Shown here piece by piece: positions 59,284-64,000 of a DNA stretch of 64,000 nt. Origin of the DNA: Lasiosphaeris hirsuta. Taxonomy: Eukaryota; Ascomycota; Sordariomycetes; Sordariales; Lasiosphaeriaceae. The position numbers and the translations under genes are program-made. The notes under the pieces were generated by a model, which was not told where the DNA came from, made no database searches, and saw only the letters and a program-made list of their open reading frames with translations. Where the stretch lies: contig JAUKUA010000001.1 in the NCBI GenBank assembly GCA_030549175.1, positions 8,246,001 to 8,310,000 of the forward strand, written 5' to 3'. The stretch's first letter is position 1; each line of letters begins with the position of its first letter.

Positions 59284-59753
59284 ATGGAGCCTTTCTCAGC
59301 GGCAGTAACGTTTGTCTCGGCCCTCCCGCGGTTATCCAGCTTTACCCACACAGCGTGGAACCTTGCAGAGTCTCTTGCCGAGAGCAATGCCATCTACATG
59401 CATGCAAGCAAGATGTTGTCCGAATCCCTCGAAGTCATGAAGAGGCTAGAAGGGATGAGGGAAGTGATCACTAGGCTCAGTGACGAGGAATTCCACCACT
59501 TCGAGCTGCCTGTGGACAGTTTGAAGGCATACGAAGAGGCGACCAGAATCCTCAGTGCCTTCCTCGAGACAAAAGAGAAGCAGCGCCGCCGTCGGTTTCG
59601 CCGCCTGCGGATTTTATTATATTCGCTATGCTTATCCAAGGACAGAGATGCGGACCTACAAAATCACCTTGAGCGCTTCAGCCAGTCGAGAGCCTCTATT
59701 AACCTTTCATTGCAAGTTTTTGAGATGTGTGTCCCCATCTTCCTTCACCCTTC

Positions 59754-59811
<58 letters not shown>

Positions 59812-62588
59812 CCTCTCTTTCGCTTTTTTAGGGGCGGAGGGCTGTGTAATATGTATAATGCTATGGCTAACCTGCGCCCTGAAGGGCTAAAACGCTCCAC
59901 AACTCCGCCAAGCTTGACGCCGTTGCCACTGAGCAACAGTCATACAGCCAAGCCCTTATGCGTGTCGAAAGGTCGACGACTGAGGGCATTGAGTCTTTGC
60001 ATCTCAAGGTATCCAGCGCGCACGAGAAAATAATTAGCGCACTCTCTGCTAGTCACGCTCCCGTGGCTGGTATCCGTCAGAGATGGTGTGATATCCCACT
60101 GCCTGCTGACCGCCGGTTTACGGGGCGAGAAACTATCTTGTCCAAGATAGCCGCTTGCTTGGTAAATCGGGCCCCTAGCAACGAGTCTCTCGACGGCCCC
60201 ACTCCCTGCAGGATATTCTGTCTCCACGGTCTCCCTGGCATCGGAAAGACCCACACGGCAATCAAATTTGGGCACCACCATTTCAACACAGAGGATTTCA
60301 CCCACGTCTTCTGGATATCTGCTGACTGCGAAGAGAAGTTGGAGCAGGGATACATCAACATTACTAGGATATTGGAGCTGTCGAGCCGCTCGGGACTAGA
60401 AGACAAAGACAGAAGTGTCGGTCTGGCTCGAGCATGGCTTAGAGAGCCTCAGCAAGGTACCAGTAGTCTCCACCAATCAGCCTCGAGTCTAGAAACACTA
60501 ATAATGCTTCCCTGTGGTAGGCGTCCGCTGGTTGTTGGTGTTGGATAACGTTGATGATTTCAGGATCCTCAAATGGCTTTGGGCCGACTTTCATTACGGC
60601 TCTGTGCTTATCACGAGCCGAGACTCCACGCCGGCTCTGTCCGCCGTGACCCCTTATAGCGGGATGGCTCAGCTGCTGCCGTTCAACCCGCAAGAAGCCA
60701 CCGAGATGATCAAGAAACGCCTCGAGGGGATTCCGGATCCCATCAGCGACGAATCGGCCGCGAGGCTCGCGGATCGGCTTGGATATTTCCCACTTTACAT
60801 GGACCAGGTCCTCTCCTTCATAGAATCGCCACCATACGCCCTGTCACTAGATCAGTTTTATCAGCAATGCCCCGAGGTGGCTGACCTTGACGATGAGCTA
60901 CAGGGGCTGGACCCACACGGTCTATGGGACTCGTCCGGAGTCGCCGTGGCGATGGAGGCACACCTCAACAAGATTTTGACGCCGCAGCACAAGGTTGTCT
61001 TGAAAACGATGGCCTTCTTTGACCCCGATGACATCCCGGAGCGGCTACTCTTCTCATCTAGTTTGCCGTCCTGGGCGCTTTCAACGCAGCTGAGACAGCA
61101 AAAGGTACTCAAACACCTGTCGAGATACTCGTTTATCGTCCCTAGCGGTAGGGGAGACCGGGCAGAGAGGTCGTTCAGCATACATCGTTTGATACGTGAC
61201 GCGGCGCTACGCCTCGATACTAGTACGCAAACGACGTTTGACAACGCAGTGGGCCTCCTCCGGCACGCATTCCCGCTTCATGGACTCGCTCGAGACCACA
61301 TGGTCGAGGACTGGGTGGAGTGCGAGGCATTCCATCTCCATGTGCTGGCACTGCACCAACGCTACCTGGAGATCCGGTTGAAGGAGGCCATCGTTGCGTC
61401 CTACGAATTCCTCGAACTGGTCTACTCATGCGCGTGGTAACAGAGACCCAACTCCTCCTCTTCGCTGTGCCCGTAGCTAATCAGGATGGGCAGGTACCTA
61501 TGCGAACGCGGCCGTTTCGAGAAAAGTTCCAGACTCATCTCGAGTGTCCTCTCGGACTGCCGACAGAGGGTACCCGTCCAGTCAAGCCGCGATGCCAAGA
61601 TGTCGCTCTTCCTCGCCGATATATACACGGTTCAGCTCTTTTACCACAACGAGACCACGTCGGAGGAAAGCCTTACCAACATTGCCCTCGAGGCTCACCG
61701 ACTCCGTGAGGAAGCCGTTAGAGCCGGACAAATGGATCCCAACCACCCGAATCGCGCCAACGGTTTCATGAACGTGGGGGTCGCCTTGGCACACGAAGAC
61801 CCGCTCCTGGCCCTCGAGCTGCATTCAAAAGCATTGGAAATCCGGCTGGGATCGGATAAGTATGCCGCTGAGCAAGTCCACGGCGTGGCACTAAACTACT
61901 TGAACATGGGGCGATGCTGCTGGATCCTGCATGACAACGCCAAGGCTGCCGAGTGCCTTGGGGAGGCGCTGAGGTTGATGAAGGAGAGGGAAGATGAGAC
62001 AGGAAAGCGCTTTCCACTGTAAGTTTGGTGTTCTCCTAGATGGCCACCTCGAGCAGCAAGAAAGGATGAAGGCTAATATTTTGAGCGTAAGGACGGCGTG
62101 GGCATTGTTGACATTGGCAGTCGTGCGAGCGGAGCAGGGCGACTTGTACCAAGCGTGGGAGCTCCTGTCCGAGAGCATGCAGCTCCACAGGGATACCCTT
62201 GGCGAGACGCACATGAAGACATTGGCGTGCTATTACAGGGCGGCATGGGTTTGGCATCGGATGGGCCAGCTTCAGCCAGCAGAGTATGTTCAGCGTGTTC
62301 CGCTGCAGCGATGCGCCATTCGTATCAGGCAAAGCATGCTAACAAGAGCCTAGGAAACTTTTGAGATTGGTCCTCGAGAAATACGAGGAGACGCCGGACG
62401 AGCATAAGGCAGAGATTGCCAGAACCAAATTCAAGCTCTCGCAGGTGCTCGAACAACAAGGAGATGAAACCTGGTCCGCCGTGAGAGGCAAGGCGATCGG
62501 GATGCTAAGAGAGATATGGACCGAGGGTAAATCGGGAATGCCATGCGAGAGGGACTTTGACGACTGCGTAGTCTATTTCCTGCGATGA
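59284..62588 (+). CDS. NB-ARC-TPR NLR-like receptor, six exons, intact
   Basis: Exons are 59284-59726, 59885-60456, 60521-61436, 61485-62018, 62086-62283 and 62354-62588. Introns of 158, 64, 48, 67 and 70 nt have GTRNGT-like donors, and phases close to 965 aa. The N-terminal ~190 residues (MEPFSAAVTFVSALPRLSSF) form a helical domain of a kind common in fungal NLRs. NB-ARC motifs: P-loop LHGLPGIGKTHTAIKFG (~262), Walker B WLLVLDNVDD (~342), sensor VLITSRDS (~367), GLPL-like LGYFPLYMDQV (~425) and an MHD-like SIHRLI (~558). TPR-type helices follow (~600-965), including LLALELHSKALEIRLG and DLYQAWELLSESMQLHR. Such receptors sense non-self and signal through the N-terminal domain. The first intron carries a CT microsatellite. 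Confidence 0.88.
59748..59822 (+). repeat. CT microsatellite in the first NLR intron
   Basis: Nearly pure CT dinucleotides with a few T or C insertions, inside the 158-nt first intron of the NLR gene. Confidence 0.9.
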
Positions 62589-62954
62589 CTTCATGTGGGC
62601 AGGGCAAATCTAGAAACAAGCCAGCTATAGGGGGCCCAGGTGAGTCGGCTGCGCAGGCACAAAACCTATCACTCCGATTTCATGGTTTTAATTTAGTAGC
62701 ATTAGACTTGGCGCATATATCCCGGCCTCACAGCTGCAGGACCCTCTTTCAGCGACTTCAGCCACCGTTTTATGGTGGTACAGCCTACACCCGAGTCGCA
62801 AAGATCATTGTCACAATGTCTCTATTTGTAACAGGGTCTTGTGAGCTCTATAAGTAGGGCACGAGGAGTTGTTCTTTGCAAGTGTTGGTCCGATCAGAGG
62901 AAGTCCTGAGTCATAGAGGTAGAAGGAACAACAAGAGGGTTCAGAGTGTCAATT
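62589..62954. other. Intergenic between NLR and HET pseudogene
   Basis: About 0.37 kb. The two genes converge here. Nothing recognisable. Confidence 0.55.
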
Positions 62955-63862
62955 CTAGCCCTTCGGCTTCACTGGAGAGGGCAGCGAGGCGGTCGGAAGA
63001 AAAGGTCAACTTTCTCTTCATGTACTCCTCGACGGATTCGTACCACAAGTCAAAAAGACCGGCACCGGCCTGGGAGATATGCACCAGCACCCGCAAAAGT
63101 GCGTGGTCTTACAATACCACTGGATCTCGTCGTATGCAAATGAGAGAGCCCGCGGCGGCATGATCGGTTCTTGAAAGGTCCGGTCACGTACAGCTTCAGA
63201 AGCTCTCCGGAAATCGGATCGCCGACATCGATGACACGACAGGGGAGGAGAGGGAGCCCTCGCTGCTGGAGACAGGCGCTGTTCTGTCCATCACAGCTAT
63301 CGACGAGGCGACGGACCAATTCCATGTCTTCGGAGGACCCAGGGTCCGGGAGAGGGTGGGAGGGGTGTGAAGAGCAACCAAGGATTGGAGGACCTATTCC
63401 TACAGTATCACAATTTCTTAGCCGCGAGTTCGATCCTTGACTCTGGAGAAGCAGAGGCTACTGCCATACCAAAGACAGTGTGAATCGGGACATAGTGTCG
63501 GCACGGCCGTACCAAATTTTCCTGTGATCCGCAAGCCAATTTTCCTTATCCATTTTCCAGATCTTGTGGCCCTCATCCACCATGGTATCGCCCAATATGA
63601 GAGATAGGCCGCCGCAGATGAGGGCGCAGATAGGGCAGCCATTCTTGGCCGACTCGCGGAATCGCGCGCATGGCCCTTTGGCACGATCGAACGCCTTACA
63701 AGTCGCGCACTCGACAACGTTATTCGCCGAAAGGCCACCGTGTGCTTCCCATTTATCAAAGCTGTTGCTGGGCATGTTCGAGGTGGCCTGAAGCGTCGGT
63801 GTTGAGGGCTCAGAATAAAGGTCGTGGTGATGATAAAGAGAGTCGGTCCGCAATGTGAGCAC
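62955..63862 (-). pseudogene. HET-domain pseudogene with internal deletion of the core
   Basis: The 5' end reads MPSNSFDKWEAHGGLSANNV, then CATCKAF and FRESAKNGCPICALI, the Cys-rich start of many HET proteins. A TAG follows WQ at about 63458. Further down come MELVRRLVDSCDGQNSACLQ and CRVIDVGDPISGELLKLYV. Then the sequence jumps within about 20 bp to TFQEPIMPPRALSFAYDEIQ, which in intact HET proteins lies well over 100 residues later. The tail still shows LFDLWYESVEEYMKRKLTFS. The HET core with its Ser-Tyr-x-Trp and Asp-x-Ile-Asn-Gln blocks is therefore deleted. Confidence 0.72.
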
Positions 63863-64000
63863 AATGCTCGACGCAATGAGGAAATCACATTGCGCCTGTC
63901 TGTTTTGAGTTTGGCGCCATTATATCGACATCGGACTTTCTGTTCGGTACTCAGCCGCAGCTGCTGCCGAGATTTGAATACCAGCAGTTTGTCCACGGGG

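Noticed and set aside
59555..59890. Plus-strand frame rich in Leu-Ser repeats
   Set aside because: It is the CT microsatellite of the NLR intron read as codons.

Overview
This window looks like the nuclear genome of a filamentous ascomycete, most likely a Sordariomycete. The genes carry short introns of about 48 to 158 nt with GTRNGT donors and CTRAC-type branch sites. The families are typical of such fungi: Goodbye/NACHT and NB-ARC STAND proteins, HET-domain remnants, a TRI14-like protein, a spherulin-4 family protein, a tyrosinase and a vanillyl-alcohol oxidase. Short AT-rich islands and C-to-T type nonsense codons fit repeat-induced point mutation (RIP). No genus is claimed.

Layout. 1-4007 (-) is a decayed Goodbye-NACHT-TPR gene that leaves the window on the left. 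4482-6245 holds two head-to-head GNAT acetyltransferases, followed by the C-terminal relic of a HET protein (6370-7130). 8435-10361 (+) is an allantoate-permease-type MFS transporter with a one-base frameshift. 11371-12570 (-) is a secreted TRI14-like protein. 13862-15798 (+) is a multi-pass membrane protein, followed by HET fragments near 17.1 kb and an AT-rich gene-poor stretch. 20880-21821 (+) encodes a spherulin-4/GH135 protein. 23054-24500 (-) is a six-exon tyrosinase. 25953-27200 (-) is a SET protein with an apparent signal peptide. 28234-29021 (+) is a DUF4360 secreted protein. 30378-33471 (-) holds an HD-domain protein and a seven-exon vanillyl-alcohol oxidase with an 11-nt micro-exon. 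34077-34182 (-) is an intron-containing tRNA-Leu(AAG).

35397-41271 holds a divergent pair: a 1309-aa GTPase with two Cys/His clusters and a 369-aa four-helix membrane protein. After a gene-poor stretch come an unrecognised 235-aa protein (43985-44692), a broken ankyrin gene facing an NLR-type alpha/beta-hydrolase relic (45.7-47.4 kb), an inverted repeat (48.18-48.76 kb) and a kinase-like pseudogene. 50843-51867 (+) is a C2H2 protein with a poly-Asp tract. 52783-55255 (-) is an eight-exon amidase. 55942-57150 is a CmcJ-like pseudogene. 59284-62588 (+) is an intact 965-aa NB-ARC-TPR NLR. 62955-63862 (-) is a HET pseudogene that has lost its core.

Taken together, the window mixes ordinary secreted and metabolic genes with a graveyard of fungal self/non-self recognition genes. 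Only one NLR and the GTPase/membrane pair remain intact among its immune-like loci, and that pair is the best candidate here for an undescribed system. Exon structures were worked out by hand from splice signals and frame closure. No homology search was run, so family names rest on recognised motifs.
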